Origin: Lobosporangium transversale
Taxonomy: Eukaryota; Mortierellomycota; Mortierellomycetes; Mortierellales; Mortierellaceae
Assembly: GCF_002105155.1 (NCBI RefSeq)
Contig: NW_019028990.1
Span: forward strand, 179,501 to 243,500
Length of the DNA stretch: 64,000 nt
Direction: 5' to 3'
Numbering within the stretch: the first letter of the stretch is position 1; every line of letters begins with the position of its first letter. Positions 44,501 to 56,971 of this stretch are shown piece after piece. Made by a program: the position numbers and the translations under genes. The notes under the pieces are model-generated. The model saw only the letters and a list, made by a program, of their open reading frames with translations. It did no database searches and was not told the DNA's origin.

Positions 44501-47241
44501 CAACCTCGATCAAGTATGGAATTTCAAAAGAATCCAACAAAATGAGGGGGTAATTAGGATCATAATCAGGTAAATCTACTATCTCCGAGCAATATGCACT
44601 TTCATCTGCTGTGTAGAGTGTGATCCGTTGGCCATCGTACACCATGAATGACCCTCCTATTAGTTATTGGTCCGAGAATTAAACAAAAATATTTAGTGAA
44701 ATGAGTTAAATGAATAGATGAGCGTATAACACTTGATAGCAAACAACCCTCATGGCTGCAACATACCTTCCCAAGCGGGCGTAACTAACTTCACGTTTCT
44801 GTTTCCAATTGGAAGTGAGCCTACTTCGACTAGACCTGCCGCTACACGATGAGCAAACTAAAGAGTGAACGTTAGGCGCCAATATTTGATCAACAGCGCA
44901 AGCTAGCTAGCAGCCTACTTACACGTGGTGTCTTCAGTTTCCAAAGGGAAATGTCGCCCAGATCACCAAGCGAAGTAAAACAAAGCTGGCGATGATCTTT
45001 CACGATTTCTTTAATTCTGCTTTGCTGGCCCGTCCATGATTGCCTTAGGCTTAGCCCAGCCAATGTATTGGAGCTGTCAAACAACTCCATCATGTTGACA
45101 GAGAAGCAACTGACCCGTCCTTCGTGACTCTGGCCAACAATCGCAACATCAGCAGGTGAACCTATTTTTTTTTTTTTTATGCCCGACTTAGTGTCATTTT
45201 TCCGGCTCAGATCAATTATTTGTATCACAACTCAATAAGTTAGTACCTCTCGACCTTGCTACGGCAGTGTCATGGTACGCTAAAATATTTTTCATAAAAA
45301 ACGACGCCTCAAGTGGCGTAACTGCCTGAGATATTCGTAGTACGAGTAACACTCGAGGCAAGCGTTGTGGAACTTGCCCAAGGCTCTATTTTTATAAAGC
45401 ATAACATTGCCTTTAATACTAATTGATTTGGGTAATACATGTCATAATCTATGAAGAGCACTCGTAGTACCTGAACACCCCAAATGATCATAGATCCATC
45501 GCCTTGGATTTGAAAGAAAAGATCTGACGTGTCTCTGACAATCTCCTTCAGCTTCCGTAACTGAATGCTTGTAGCATCGTTACTCTTATCAACTGTCTTG
45601 CTTGCTGCGTACTCCACAGCCATTGTGAATTCTGTGCCATCAAGCGCATGAATTGGGTATTGGGTAGTGGATTGTTGCTGAGATACAAGCCACTGGTTAG
45701 GATCGATGATCGCACAGATAGTCATCGATTCTGGCTGATGAAGAACAAGTGGCGACCATATACGACAAACGCCATCCTTCGCCATAGTGAACAGTACATT
45801 AATTGTTGACTCGGTGCATCTACTCAATTGCAGATGGAGAACAACAGTATTGGTTAAGTGTATTCAACTCAAGTAAGAAATTTTGACTTTTCCCGCAAAT
45901 TGTCTTTCATTTAGCTTACACGTTGCTAGTTTTTTCTTTACGCCAGGAAAAGTCCAACACAGCCCTTGGGTGCGGCAGATAAAAGAATCCAAAGTCTAAG
46001 CCCTCTCCTATTCAATGATGGACGTTTTCTCGATATCAGAGATTCGCCACATAATCATTATCAAAATCCGCGTAATATCAACTGGGATATTATCTAAAAT
46101 TTGGCTGCTACGTTACCTGCATGCTGTTTCCAGACTTTGACCAAGCGATCGTTCTAAGATATTGATATAGGAAATAAGACAGCTGACTAAGTTTCATGCG
46201 AAAGAGACACTTCCATGTTGCGAAGTTATCTCTAACGGCCCTTGAGCTAAATCAGTTGCTGTATATCCTGTTTCATATATCCTCACCTACCTTGGCCATG
46301 GATGCGAACAACTTGCCATCTGGAGAAAACTGTATAAGGTCAATGCAGGATCCCTGTCTAGGAGTATTGAGATAACAAATTTGTTATTATTACTATTATT
46401 TAATTACTTATTTCCGTTTCCTTGACGATGTAAGGGAGCTGCGACTAATTCTTTACCTTTGTTGCCATAGTTGATTCCAGTGACCTTCCTGCTGACCCCA
46501 TAGTGTCAAATGAATGCTTCCAGTTAAAAGATAGCCTGATCATGATGCAAGGAAAATTGTAAGTGTGGTCTCTGAATAACTCCTTTACTCCTTTAATGGA
46601 AATCGCAGTAATACGATCTAAAATATAATATGCATTACCGTCATTTCTCCAAGCGAGTGACGCTACCCCTTCACAATCCAATGCTCCGTGCAAAGTCCAA
46701 GAATTGATCTAATCAGACCAATAGAATACCACGTATCAGATGATAAATCAAATATACACATGGCAGCATATCAGTCATATCATTGATGCAAACTGTCAGC
46801 AACAGCCTTTTCTTTTTTCTTTTTTTTTTTTTGTCGTCACACGCCTGCTTATACCTTTTCGCCATCATCAATAGGCATCACAGGCGCGTAGACTAGCACA
46901 TGGCGGTTGGTCGTGACTGCGATCTAGAGATAGAATGAAAGGGCGAATTCGGTGAATATAAAAAGATGGATTGTTCAGAGCAGACACGAAAATTATAAAA
47001 CTATGCTACCTTTCCATCAAACTCAGACATGACTACAGCAGAAACAATTTGATTCTGCTGCTCCTTCGAGTCCGCCTGAAGAAACAGGATCTGTATGGGC
47101 TTGAAAGAAGCATCACAAATAACGACAGAGTCCGTAGCAGCATAGAGCTATTGAGTCCTTACGAAAAAAGAAGAAAGAAAAAGAGTGCATTCTATAGTCA
47201 GAAACCTTTGACATGCCATGTTGGACATTGGCATTTAGCAT
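37318..47241 (-). CDS. RAV1: RAVE complex subunit Rav1 (rabconnectin-3 / DMXL family)
   Basis: Rav1 helps reassemble V1 and V0 sectors of the vacuolar H+-ATPase. 29 exons close in frame to 7089 nt, 2362 residues: 47241-47206, 47147-47010, 46923-46855, 46708-46457, 46353-46291, 46153-46117, 45995-45920, 45822-45471, 45385-45247, 45161-44923, 44857-44767, 44656-44117, 44036-43551, 43467-43340, 43232-43171, 43074-42942, 42799-42644, 42538-42434, 42340-42094, 41984-41868, 41774-41650, 41544-40405, 40310-39973, 39843-39588, 39491-38386, 38279-37939, 37839-37712, 37616-37524, 37413-37318. Hallmarks: N-terminal WD repeats (IQFSPDGKLFASMAKND, YLPHPRAVLDFSWRK, VLFTMAKDGVCRIW); the Rav1 C domain (GLRFLIFVRRFNYL, WAFHSESQ, MTWTEAKSLGIFLWMR, AAAFFLLGDRLQDAVNVC, FQLAIAICRVYE, RGPVLTQLLL, DPWLLSLYYSMLGQ); a repeated linker at about 1305-1512; C-terminal WD repeats (RLHFDPCGQKFGATDINGD, LLVSGGRNGQIC). 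The exact start is uncertain because the frame is open upstream of the chosen Met. Very short exons (36, 37 nt) make single splice choices less certain than the identity. Confidence 0.92.
40580..41225 (-). repeat. five degenerate ~45-residue repeats in the Rav1 linker
   Basis: Within the largest Rav1 exon (41544-40405) a unit of the form GMSLMxGFKSxxxxxxIDSGILDFDNFGS recurs five times, spaced 35-47 codons, with variable polar spacers. The core IDSG-LDFD-FG is kept best. DNA identity is moderate. Confidence 0.85.
41548..41583 (-). repeat. 36-nt poly-pyrimidine tract at a Rav1 3' splice site
   Basis: A36 on the plus strand, thus 36 consecutive T in the sense strand, running directly into the CAG acceptor of the 1140-nt exon. 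Confidence 0.9.
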
Positions 47242-50200
47242 TTTGGCATGAGATGTCGTACGATATATCTCCTTGATTGGTAGCTGATGGTATGAATACT
47301 TTGGAGGGATGCGCTTGTCTTTCCGGGACAAACCTGCTGTAATAGCATACTTATTTACTGTCTTTTAGTCGAGGGCGGTGTTTTTTCTGGACTTTTCAAT
47401 TATAGAAGAGATTAAATGCATGCAAGCATGACCATATACACACGTGAATTACAAGGGATTTAAGGACAAGATAAAAGGATGGATATAGATGAGTTGCGAA
47501 TGAAAGTGAGGGATGATGTTAATGAAGACCTGATCACAGGACATGACACGAACATTCCACGCACAAGACCTTTTCGTGTAACATGCCTTCACCTCAAAAG
47601 CCACTCGTAGTCAAAGACTATCACGTTTAGGATATCTATAACCCCCCCGCATTAATCACCACTACAAGGGTCACTTCCCCATCTACTCTGGCATATTCCA
47701 ACAATTTATTTAATCTAGGCAGGATACTAGCAGCCATTACCATGTTCTCAGAAATCTATCTTTAAACTTCCTCTAAACGGATTTGCTGTAGCAATTCCCG
47801 AATGTTTAAACTGCAGGCAGTTTGCTTTGGTCAGGCTCGACGCAATAGCAGCCCACATTGGCATTGCTGATTATGGACAAAAAAAGCTCGATAAGTCCGT
47901 GCTCTTCACTGTCATCGCGTAATATCAAAGCGGTAAACGGCTGCACATTTTCTTTCAAAACAAGGGGCTATTTCGCCTTCCTGAAACCTCCACTGGTCGC
48001 AATTTAACTTGATACCTTTGGCGTCTCGAAAGATTTCGGTTAGAGGCCAGTATTCTTACTTTTACATTTGCTCGAGAAAATCCTTTTGTCATTGAGTGCT
48101 TGCTTGATGTGATCAAATGGTGGATGTCCATCAACCTTCCCACCGCTTCCTACTTCTTCTGTTCCAGAATCCAGAACTGTTGTATCCATTTACCTGTGGT
48201 TGATGTAACTATGCAGCGCAGCAGGAATGGCGTTTTGAAAAAACCTGTCGCGGTCGTAAAAGATATGCTGAAATTGAGCTTGTTGAGGCGGAAATCTACA
48301 TTCAGGCCCAAGAGCCCGGAGTCCAGCGCCCTGGCTCTTTTTCTTGCCCCACCATTTCCTTCTGGCTTCTTTTTGTCTAGAGTCAGGAACGCCGGTTGAA
48401 AATGCTAGATGTTCAAGTTTAACTGTTTCTCTGAATGTAGCAATCCGCTGTCCCCTGCCGCATTTCAAAAAACGATGGCCGGCTTACACCTTATCTTTTG
48501 ATGGATCGTATAAGTGATAGATGACGGCTGTAGAGTTTATCATATCCAGAAACCATAAGCAGAGTTGACGCTCGTCATAATGCCCACGATAATGATATCG
48601 GGTGTGGTAGCTAAATGAGCGGAGGAAAGACGGTAAGAAAACTCGTCAATTTCACACGGTACCCGTCAGAGGGCAGAAACTACATGCTGGTCATCTTTCT
48701 ATTTGGTTAGTTGACAAGTGGTACATCTCACCAGCCAAGTTCAATGGCGGAGGGAAAAAAGGAGGAGAAGGGCTTTGGTGCTGAGGAAAGTGCTTGCTCT
48801 CTGATCTTGCGGACTGCCTGTCTGAAAGTTAGTAGGCCAATAAGGCATAGGCATTGAAGTTTTGCCTATCGTGGATTGATACAAGTTACGTGATTAATAA
48901 TAATTGATTGCCAATATGAATATCATGTAACTACTGAAAGATCTCATGCATTTTTATGGCTTGACTGCGAAGAGATAGCCACCCGTCTCCTTTTGCAACC
49001 GAATAAAAAGACGCTGATACAGACGAAAATGAAGAAAGAAAATATATCATATGCCTGTACCCGTAGGCCTATGCAAACGCATCTCGGGGGCTTTATCGAG
49101 CCGCTCCATAATCTTGGTACCAAAAGTGCCTTAATAGTCGACTGCCTCTTGACTATAGGACGGCATTGATGGCTTCTACAGGCATCACGTGGGGGCTGCC
49201 ACTCAAGCCAACGATAAGGGAATGGATGAAGCTAAAATAAATAATGTTAGTAGAGGATAGTATTTGGTAATGACGTGAAATAATACGTGAATGATATCTC
49301 CGTGCCTTTAGTGGACTCCTCCTACGCTCTTTGAGCGGATATGATTATGAAAACCTCTGATCCGGACATCGGGAATGGCAGGTGGTACTTGGATCTGGCA
49401 AAGGCTCCATTGAGCCAATGATTCCAAGGTGCAATTTTATGTAAGCTGAGTTCTACATTGATTACTTCGGACATCTCTACAACCATGGTCACCACCATTT
49501 GAGAGCACTTCCCTCCCACTACACGATGAATATACAGGCTTACTCATCTTATGAACTAAATGCAGCTATTCCTTCATATCGAGTCTGAAAAGAGAAATGA
49601 TTGAAAACCAATGGCCATCCTCGCTTACCTGTAAGCGGATTATATGGGTCCTCTTTGGTCCCTAAAGAAAGGGCTATCATCGTGAGGTAACCTCCAATCG
49701 GGAGACGGCAATTGGATTTATCAAACACTTGCATATATCCTACTCTGCGTGGGTCAGGATATGATTGATAGACTATCCGACTTTGATGCGTTGATGGCAT
49801 GCAGAATCATCGCAGCCCCACTTGTCTCGACCGTTATTTCAGACTTGACTCTTCTCAATGTGGTTGCTGAGGCAGGCTTGAGTGATAATGGTGGTAAGAG
49901 CGCTTTGATTAGGATTGATTGTCTGATGTTTTACTTATGCTACCAGGAATATAGGATAGCGGCTACTCCGGAGGTGGCTGTGGATGAGATGTTCAAAGAG
50001 GTTATTATTATCGCTGCTATTCGATTCCTGAGCTTGAGTGCTAACCAAGTAATGTTTCTTAATGATCTCCATCTCCTTTTGCATCTTTTTGAGCCGATCC
50101 ATTTTATGGCTAAAATCTCGTGTCATATAGTCGATCCAGAAACAGAAACAAAAATGAATGTTATAGTCAGGATCGAACCAATGCACAGTTTCCCTAATTA

Positions 50201-51455
50201 CAATAATACTGTTTATATGGACTGTACATACCGCAGCTACCATGTGAGCCATCGGATCTGTGAGGCCAGTCTGAAGATGGCTAGCAAGGGCGGGCCTTGC
50301 TCCCCACACAGCTAAAAGAGTGCCACTGTTGTTATCCATGTTCTCTCCCAAAACTCATCCGTCGGCACATACTCCGATGTCTACTCTTGCTCTCTCCTCT
50401 TACTGTACTCGCTATATCCATTAGACATGCTATTTTGGTCATTGTCTGCAGGCAGAGCGTCCGTTGGATTGGAGCAAATGAACCATATGAAGCCTTTGGT
50501 GGCGAAGTTCATTCCATTTGAGCTACTATATATAAGCCCATGGATGGAGGTATTGCAGATGGTTCGGTTGGTGATGCTACTACAGCCCCTTGAGTTATGC
50601 TCGCTGATACTGATGCAGGCCTCAACGTATTAATGAATGGTAGCGACTACTGTGGTAAACCAATGGCGACAAGCCTCGATGCATTTGTTGATCTGGAAGA
50701 ACGCCCCTGTCGCGCAACCATAGGCTTCATAAAGGGCTACAATATCGCGTCCGTTTATTGTTGTGCAGCCAATTGTTCAGATGGCTGTAAGTTCTGATTC
50801 TCCGCAGTGGATATAAATGCGCCATCCTGATTATCTTTCCGTATATCTCGATAGTGCCCTTAAGATGGCTGAAGATTAGGACATCCAAGTTTGCGACAAC
50901 ATTCATGCAGCAAATAGAAGAGTTGCCGTGTCAATGGAACAAATATCAAAGTAGCCGGCAAAAGCATGCATCGTCTATCGCAGGGTATCAATGATATTTT
51001 TTCGTAATCAAGCTAATGGCACGGGGGTGTTTCCTTCTTGCTGTTAATTTTTTTTTTTTATTATATTTTTTTTATTCTTTTGCTTATATCTCCATTCCTA
51101 TTCGTAAGGAGTAGCCCCTCTATCCCTGCTATGAACAAGAGGGCAAAGGTCTCTCAATCAACCTTTATACTATTCGTAGATATATATGATGTCTTGGGAG
51201 TCGGGCATTCTACCTCAAGCCGCATTTGGCTGCCTGCTCATGCTTCTCAACTAAAGTAATCTCTGTGCTCGAACCCATTATATGTCCCGCTTGCAAGAAT
51301 TGGATAACAGAGTAAGAATCAGACATGTTATTCTAACCTTTAGTTTGAAGGATCAGATAGGAACATACAGGGCGATGATATGCGAACGACGCGAAACATT
51401 TCTTTCAAAGCACAACAAATTAATAAAGACAAGATTCTGAGATGCAAAATAGTTT
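47242..51455. other. gene-poor region with decayed coding-like stretches
   Basis: 4.2 kb between RAV1 and RCL1 without an intact gene. Coding-like minus-strand pieces are seen near 48190-48470 (RFPPQQAQFQHIFYDRDRFF) and 49635-49790 (SYPDPRRVGYMQVFDKSNC), and open frames on either strand near 49750-50800. None extends into a full domain or joins by good splice sites. Homopolymers are rarer here than in other spacers of the window, suggesting old inserted or duplicated DNA. Confidence 0.5.
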
Positions 51456-51650
51456 TTATGTAGTCTTCTTATTAGTATTCACATAACCGATGCCGACACA
51501 TGTCATGACTAACGTATCGGGTGCTGCTCCAAGAACTGTCTTGTCCTTGTCTGTTTCTTGTGTAATCTTGAACGTTGAGCCGAAAAAGTCTTGTAAATCA
51601 CGTAGGTACTGAATTCTGTTTCAGCATTGCCCAAAAGATATAAACAAATG

Positions 51651-51689
<39 letters not shown>

Positions 51690-53674
51690 TAGGCTTAGCT
51701 GTCAATCAAATGAAATAGACCTAATGACAGGCTAAAAAAATAAATTAAAAAGAAAAGAGAGACTTACGTAAAAGGAGTTAATTCGCCAACGCGAACTTTA
51801 CTGACATCATTGGGTCCCAAGACCATCATCAAAAGTATCAATGTTTGTGAAATAGAGTCTACACATCCTCCTTTCCGAATTTCTGCTAACAACATACGCG
51901 CAGCCTGCAATCCAACATCTTCAGGTGCCTGCCCTGGCCCTCCAGCGAGCTCTGCAGAGTAGAATGCAGAAGTCGTCGTCTTGGCCAATAAAGAAATACC
52001 AAAGCCTGGTGAAAGACCTGATTTATCGCCCTGATAGTGTACTGCTGCAATGTTGATATCATTAATATAGTCGAGCATACCCCTTGCAGAATCTACCATG
52101 CGGTTTGAGAACTGTGGTGCTACACGGGTACAGTAACTAGTGCATATTGAAGAAGAAAAAAAAATTAGAGAGGTTCATAGGCTTTAAATAATAAACAGCC
52201 GTAATGTCTTTCTGCCTCTTCTGTCTTCAGTGGCTCATCCCACACTTACGCAACGCCGCGAATCCTCTTGATACGGCCCTCATCCAGAAATTGAATAGGT
52301 TTTAATGTACGGATAATAGGACATCTAAACGTAACTTTCCCTCCTCCATTTGGTGGAGCTCCACGTACAGCAATCTATGCCAATGAAGCAAAAGATCCAT
52401 AATGTCAGTTTTATGAGAGGAAAAGATAACTTTTTTTTTTTTTTTTTTTTTTTTGTCGATCATAAGCAAATCTTCAATATAAATCAGTAAACCATAATAA
52501 AATAGATTCGCTCTACTTACATCCAATTCAAGTCCTTCCTCGATACCAAACTTTTTGAGCTGTGGAAGAAGTACTGTACGTATGATATCAACCTATAATC
52601 GAATGAATATGGGACGAAATATTTAATTGAATGAAATGGCTTTAAGTCTCTTGGTTGTGACTCCATGAATCCCCTATGTCTATCAATGAGCCTTGATATG
52701 CTCAGTATGTCCAAATTGCATGATACTGCTTGCGAGAAAAGCTATCGGATCCACATGCTGACTATTCCCTCCTTTCCTGATCCATCATATCATCATATTG
52801 TTTTAAATATTTTGCCAGTCCTGCCAATGCTCATATGTTCTCTTGTTATCCATGGTGCTCGAAAGATCATTCATGAACACTCCTGCTTATTCCTTCCTGC
52901 ATGCAAGTGTCTTTCACCAAGCTATGGCATAATAATAAAGAGCACTTACAGATATATCGACATTATCATTCGTAATTCCGTTCAATGTGATGTTCATAGG
53001 GGTCTTCGAGAATGGTCCAAGGGCAATGAGAGGTTCTAGGAAATATCCGATCGCACGAGAATTCCCGCAGTCATGATATACTTTTCCACCAATAATCACT
53101 CCTGGCTTATAGACGATTGATGTACCTATTAATGTTCGATTCCCATTCAAATCCGACGATGCATGATCTTGTTAGTTAAATGTCTTTTTTTTTTTTTTTT
53201 GTTTATCATTACTATAGCCATCCGGTATGCAACATCCAACTTTATCGCCCATTGCTAATTATCATTGTCACTGCATCCTCCTGATTGCGTTACTGCTTAG
53301 ATAGACGCACCTGTGTAACTGATCTCGATTGTTGCTCCGTTTGTGACCTTCTCCAATAATCGTAAAAAGTTTGCCTCGAAATCTATTTGAATCAAATATA
53401 AGAAAAAAAAAATGTTAGGCTCTTGCTTATTATGTTTGTTGAAGAAAAGAACAAAGATCAATTGCTTTTTATATATACATATATATGTGATATGCTGTCA
53501 TTTTCAATCGAGTTTTAGTTGACGAGCTCAAGTATTCCTGAAAGTACCTCGAAGTCCAGGATTGGCATCGTTGGAACGAATCTTGTCAATCTTTAGAATT
53601 TTTCCTGAAAGTGTTGCCAACACTAGCCTTTGACGAAGGTAGTTGTGGCCTTCAAACTTGACTATTTTTGACAT
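51456..53674 (-). CDS. RCL1: RNA 3'-terminal phosphate cyclase-like protein Rcl1
   Basis: Component of the small-subunit processome needed for early 18S rRNA cleavage, working with the GTPase Bms1 in the nucleolus. Seven exons: 53674-53548, 53382-53311, 53125-52950, 52592-52521, 52374-52250, 52136-51768 and 51615-51456; 1101 nt, 366 residues, matching yeast Rcl1 (367). Features: N-terminal FEGHNYLRQRLVLATLSGK, GTSIVYKPGVIIGGKVYHDC, the Rcl1-type GAPPNGGGKVTFRCP, RIRGVAYCTRVAPQFSNRM, GFGISLLAKTTTSAFYSAE and GGCVDSISQTLILLMMVLG. The position equivalent to the catalytic His of true RNA cyclases reads VDSISQ, as in Rcl1 proteins, so no cyclase activity is expected (family knowledge). The last intron contains an A35 run (plus view, 51651-51685). 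Confidence 0.95.
51651..51685 (-). repeat. 35-nt homopolymer in the last RCL1 intron
   Basis: A35 on the plus strand, T35 in the sense strand, about 35 nt upstream of the CAG acceptor at 51616-51618. Confidence 0.9.
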
Positions 53675-53739
53675 TTTTTATTTTTTGAAATGTAATGAAA
53701 TGTGTTGACGACAATGCAGAGCTCTTTGTTGGCTTGGGC

Positions 53740-53773
<34 letters not shown>

Positions 53774-55700
53774 TTGCTTCAAGTGGCTTGGACTGGAATT
53801 TGTAAACAAAAATTCCTGTCTATTGAAAATGATTTTTTTTTCCTACACATTTGTCATAGCGATTTTTTTTTATTTTCTTTGCAAGTTTTCACTTTTGATA
53901 AAGTCATTCATCACATAATAAAAATAAAAAGCTCCTTGAGCATCTTTACGTGGATACTTTTGCTTTCTAGAGGGAATGGAGGTCATAACCTTTTACTTTA
54001 TTCTATTCTACTATTGACTAGTTCGCCACTTTTTTTTCCAATTGTCAATTACAGAGTCATCCTTTGAAAATTAAGGTAGGACACGAACACTAATCGTTAT
54101 TTTCGCTCTGAGGATTCAGGAAAAAGAAGCAGTCAATATAAATATATATATATATATTCTACTGAATAAGCGTCTCATTTGTAGACTGTTGGGAATACGT
54201 CCTTTTTTTTTTTTTTTTTCCCAGTGCTAAAAAAAAAAAAAAAAAAAAAAAGGGTCAGGGTTGTACATGTACATGTTATTCAATGAAGAAATGCTAAGAT
54301 TGGAAAGATTTAAATATAGACATTTTTTCTTTTCGTTGAAAAATGAAGGTTTAACTGTACATGAACGACATGATAAAAAAAAAATAGCTGATGACATGGC
54401 GGAAAGGCACATTAAAAGCGGTTGGGTCTATCAAAAACATATTTTTTCACATATATCTTTCAATCGGTCAATATTGGCATAGTGCTTATTCCTGATAAAA
54501 GTATAGAAAAGAAAAGTTTACTGGTAAGGAACAAGCATTGTTGGATCCATAACTCTCTCCTACCAGGTCCTACAGGAACGTATACTTGGTCAAGACAACG
54601 ATGAGGTAATAGGGAATTGGGTATTGGAGTGAGATACAAAGCATACAGTTGTCTATCTTTGTTCAATAGGGTTGAGATGAAGAAAAAAAAAAAAAAAAAA
54701 AAGCGCAATTCCAGAGGGCTCTCAAAGGAAAAATAGGGTTAAAATTCAAAGGAAGACCAGCCTTTTGTCAGTAGCACTGTCTATATCTCTATATTGTATA
54801 AACATTCTACTGAATGACTGGATTGCTGTATTACTGTGCACACACTCTAGTCTTTTGTTCACTGGAGAAATGCAGGTTCATACAGACCAGCAGAGTCCGC
54901 CTCCGCTAGTTCAAGAAAGTCAACGGGAAGGAAGTTTATGAGATAAAGATATGCAAAAGCCAAATTATCTGTAACAATTAGATTAGTGTCCATTGACAGG
55001 TTGATGGCATGGGCCTGGATTGTCATGCCAACATTGTCTAGATGTTGATGTTAATGATTATATAAATGGGCGTGGTGTTACACTCAGGAACTGGTTGCAG
55101 TTTACCCGGAATGCACGCTGTTTCGGAAGAAAACAAAATTAAATCGTCTTGCGCCAGAAACAACAAATAAAAATAATCTGTTTATATTTTTAAAATGGAG
55201 AAAAAAGAGTCTGTGTGCTCATCTTTTTACTTATTTTGTCCGACCTGTTGGACCTGTTGCGACTTCCTTTCTTAGTTTGGAGAGAATGAGGCGAGTTGGA
55301 TATCAGAGAGCTAATGCAATGCAAAGCTATAAACACAAATTTAATTTTTCTGGTCCAATCCTTGATAAGTTCCCGGATAGAAAAGGGCAGAGGCGGTTGG
55401 ACAGGGCACAACAGGTAATTAAAATAGATCCATTCTACACAGCCTAGTGGACTTTATCTCCCATGCCTTAAATCTCTTATAAATACCTGGCGTCCATGGG
55501 CTTGTATCCGACTTTACTTCTTCTTCATCCTCCCTTATTAATATCCATTAATCCTCATTACCTTCTCCCCTCCCCCTCTCTCCTTCTCGTCACCAGCACA
55601 TCTCCACCCCTTCCTTCCTTCACGGACTTTATCTTTTTCTTCCCTTTTTCCTCTACTTTTCTAGTCCCCCTTCCTCTCATTTCACGAGATTTAATACAAA
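53675..55700. other. divergent intergenic region (RCL1 / chitin deacetylase)
   Basis: 2 kb shared upstream region. Contains T29 near 53744-53772, a TATA dinucleotide stretch near 54138-54156, T18 and A22 tracts near 54202-54250, A20 near 54680-54701, and a strongly pyrimidine-rich leader (about 55500-55690) with a TATAAATAC element at 55479-55487 before the deacetylase start. No gene recognised. Confidence 0.5.
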
Positions 55701-56971
55701 ATGGTTAAAATCCTTGCCACTTCCTTCACTGTCTTTATTTTGACCATCTCGGCTGTTAAAGCCCAGACTACCATTAACATCGCCGATTTCCCTACCATCA
55801 ATGAAGTTCCTCCAATTGATTCTCCTCAGGTACAGCAGTGGTTGAAGGAGATTGACCTCTCTGGTTCCCCTGACATCGCTCCACTGCAGGCTCCAAGGGG
55901 CTCGCCCCCTACGTGCCAGGTCCCGGCCGTTCCCAATTCGTAAGTCCTTTTAAAATCAACCGCTCTTTCAGCGACGCCAGATTAGCCAGCAATCTCACCG
56001 TTGAGAATTTTTCTCTCTTTTCCTTTCTTAGCTGTGTCTGGACTTGTGAAGGTTGTGCTGCCGATGATGTCACCTCCTGTGCTGTTGCCAACACTTGGGG
56101 TTTGACATTCGATGACGGTCCCTCAACCGCGACCCCCACATTGTTGTCTTTCCTCAAGGCCAACAAGCTCTCTGCCTCCTTCTTCCTCATTGGCTCCAAT
56201 GTCATTCAACACCCCGAAATTGTGAAACAAGAGGTTAAGGATGGTCATCACTTGGCTTCCCATACTTGGTCTCATACTGCCTTGACCACACTCTCGAACG
56301 AACAGATTGTGGCCGAGATGAAGTGGACTGAGAAGGCTGTCATGGATGCCACAGGCCTTCGTCTCAAATACATGCGTCCTCCTTATGGTGATATCAACAA
56401 CCGTGTCCGTTTCGTCCTCAAGAAGTTGGGTTACATCCCTGTGGACTGGACCGGTGATCAATTTGACACCAATGATTGGAGAGTTGGACCTGCTAAGGGC
56501 CAATGGACTATGAATCAGGCAGTTAGTACCTTTACAAAGTCTTTGGATACCTATGTGGCTTCTGCCAAGACCTCGGGCTTCTACTGCTTGGAGCATGATG
56601 TCAGCAAGACCACTGTCGACGCTGCTTTGCAATTGATTCCTTTGGGTCTTACTCGTAAGATCAACTTTGCTAATGTCGCTGGATGCCAGAGTGATGCTTC
56701 CCCTTACCAGGCTGGTAGCACTTCCCCTATTCCCAGCACCGCTGGCGTCACCACTGGCAACAGCACCAACCCCACCACTGGCAGTGGTAACGGAGCCGCC
56801 AAGCCCACCACAGGTTCTTCAAGCCCCTCGGGATCTACAGGCACTTCCACAGGTGCTTCTACTAAAGGCAGTGGTACTACTGTTCAAATCAGTGCAGGTC
56901 ATCTCCAGGCTGCCTCCGCCGGTATTGTCTCAGCTGCTGCACTCGTTGTTGCTGGTGCCCTGCTTGCATAA
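55701..56971 (+). CDS. chitin deacetylase, polysaccharide deacetylase family, GPI-anchored
   Basis: Carbohydrate esterase family 4 (NodB) enzyme that removes acetyl groups from chitin to give chitosan in the cell wall. Two exons, 55701-55939 and 56032-56971; 1179 nt, 392 residues. Signal peptide at about 1-21 (MVKILATSFTVFILTISAVKA). NodB motif 1 TFDDGP with D107 and D108; motif 2 SHTWSHT with H157 and H161 (metal ligands by family knowledge); motif 3 RPPYGD; further motifs VDWTGDQFDT and LEHDV. Several Cys pairs in the pro-domain and the core. The tail is a Ser/Thr/Gly-rich linker followed by a hydrophobic end (AASAGIVSAAALVVAGALLA), the layout of a GPI-anchor signal. The enzyme is therefore expected at the plasma membrane or wall. 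The join at TC|C gives SCVWTCEGC. Confidence 0.95.
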
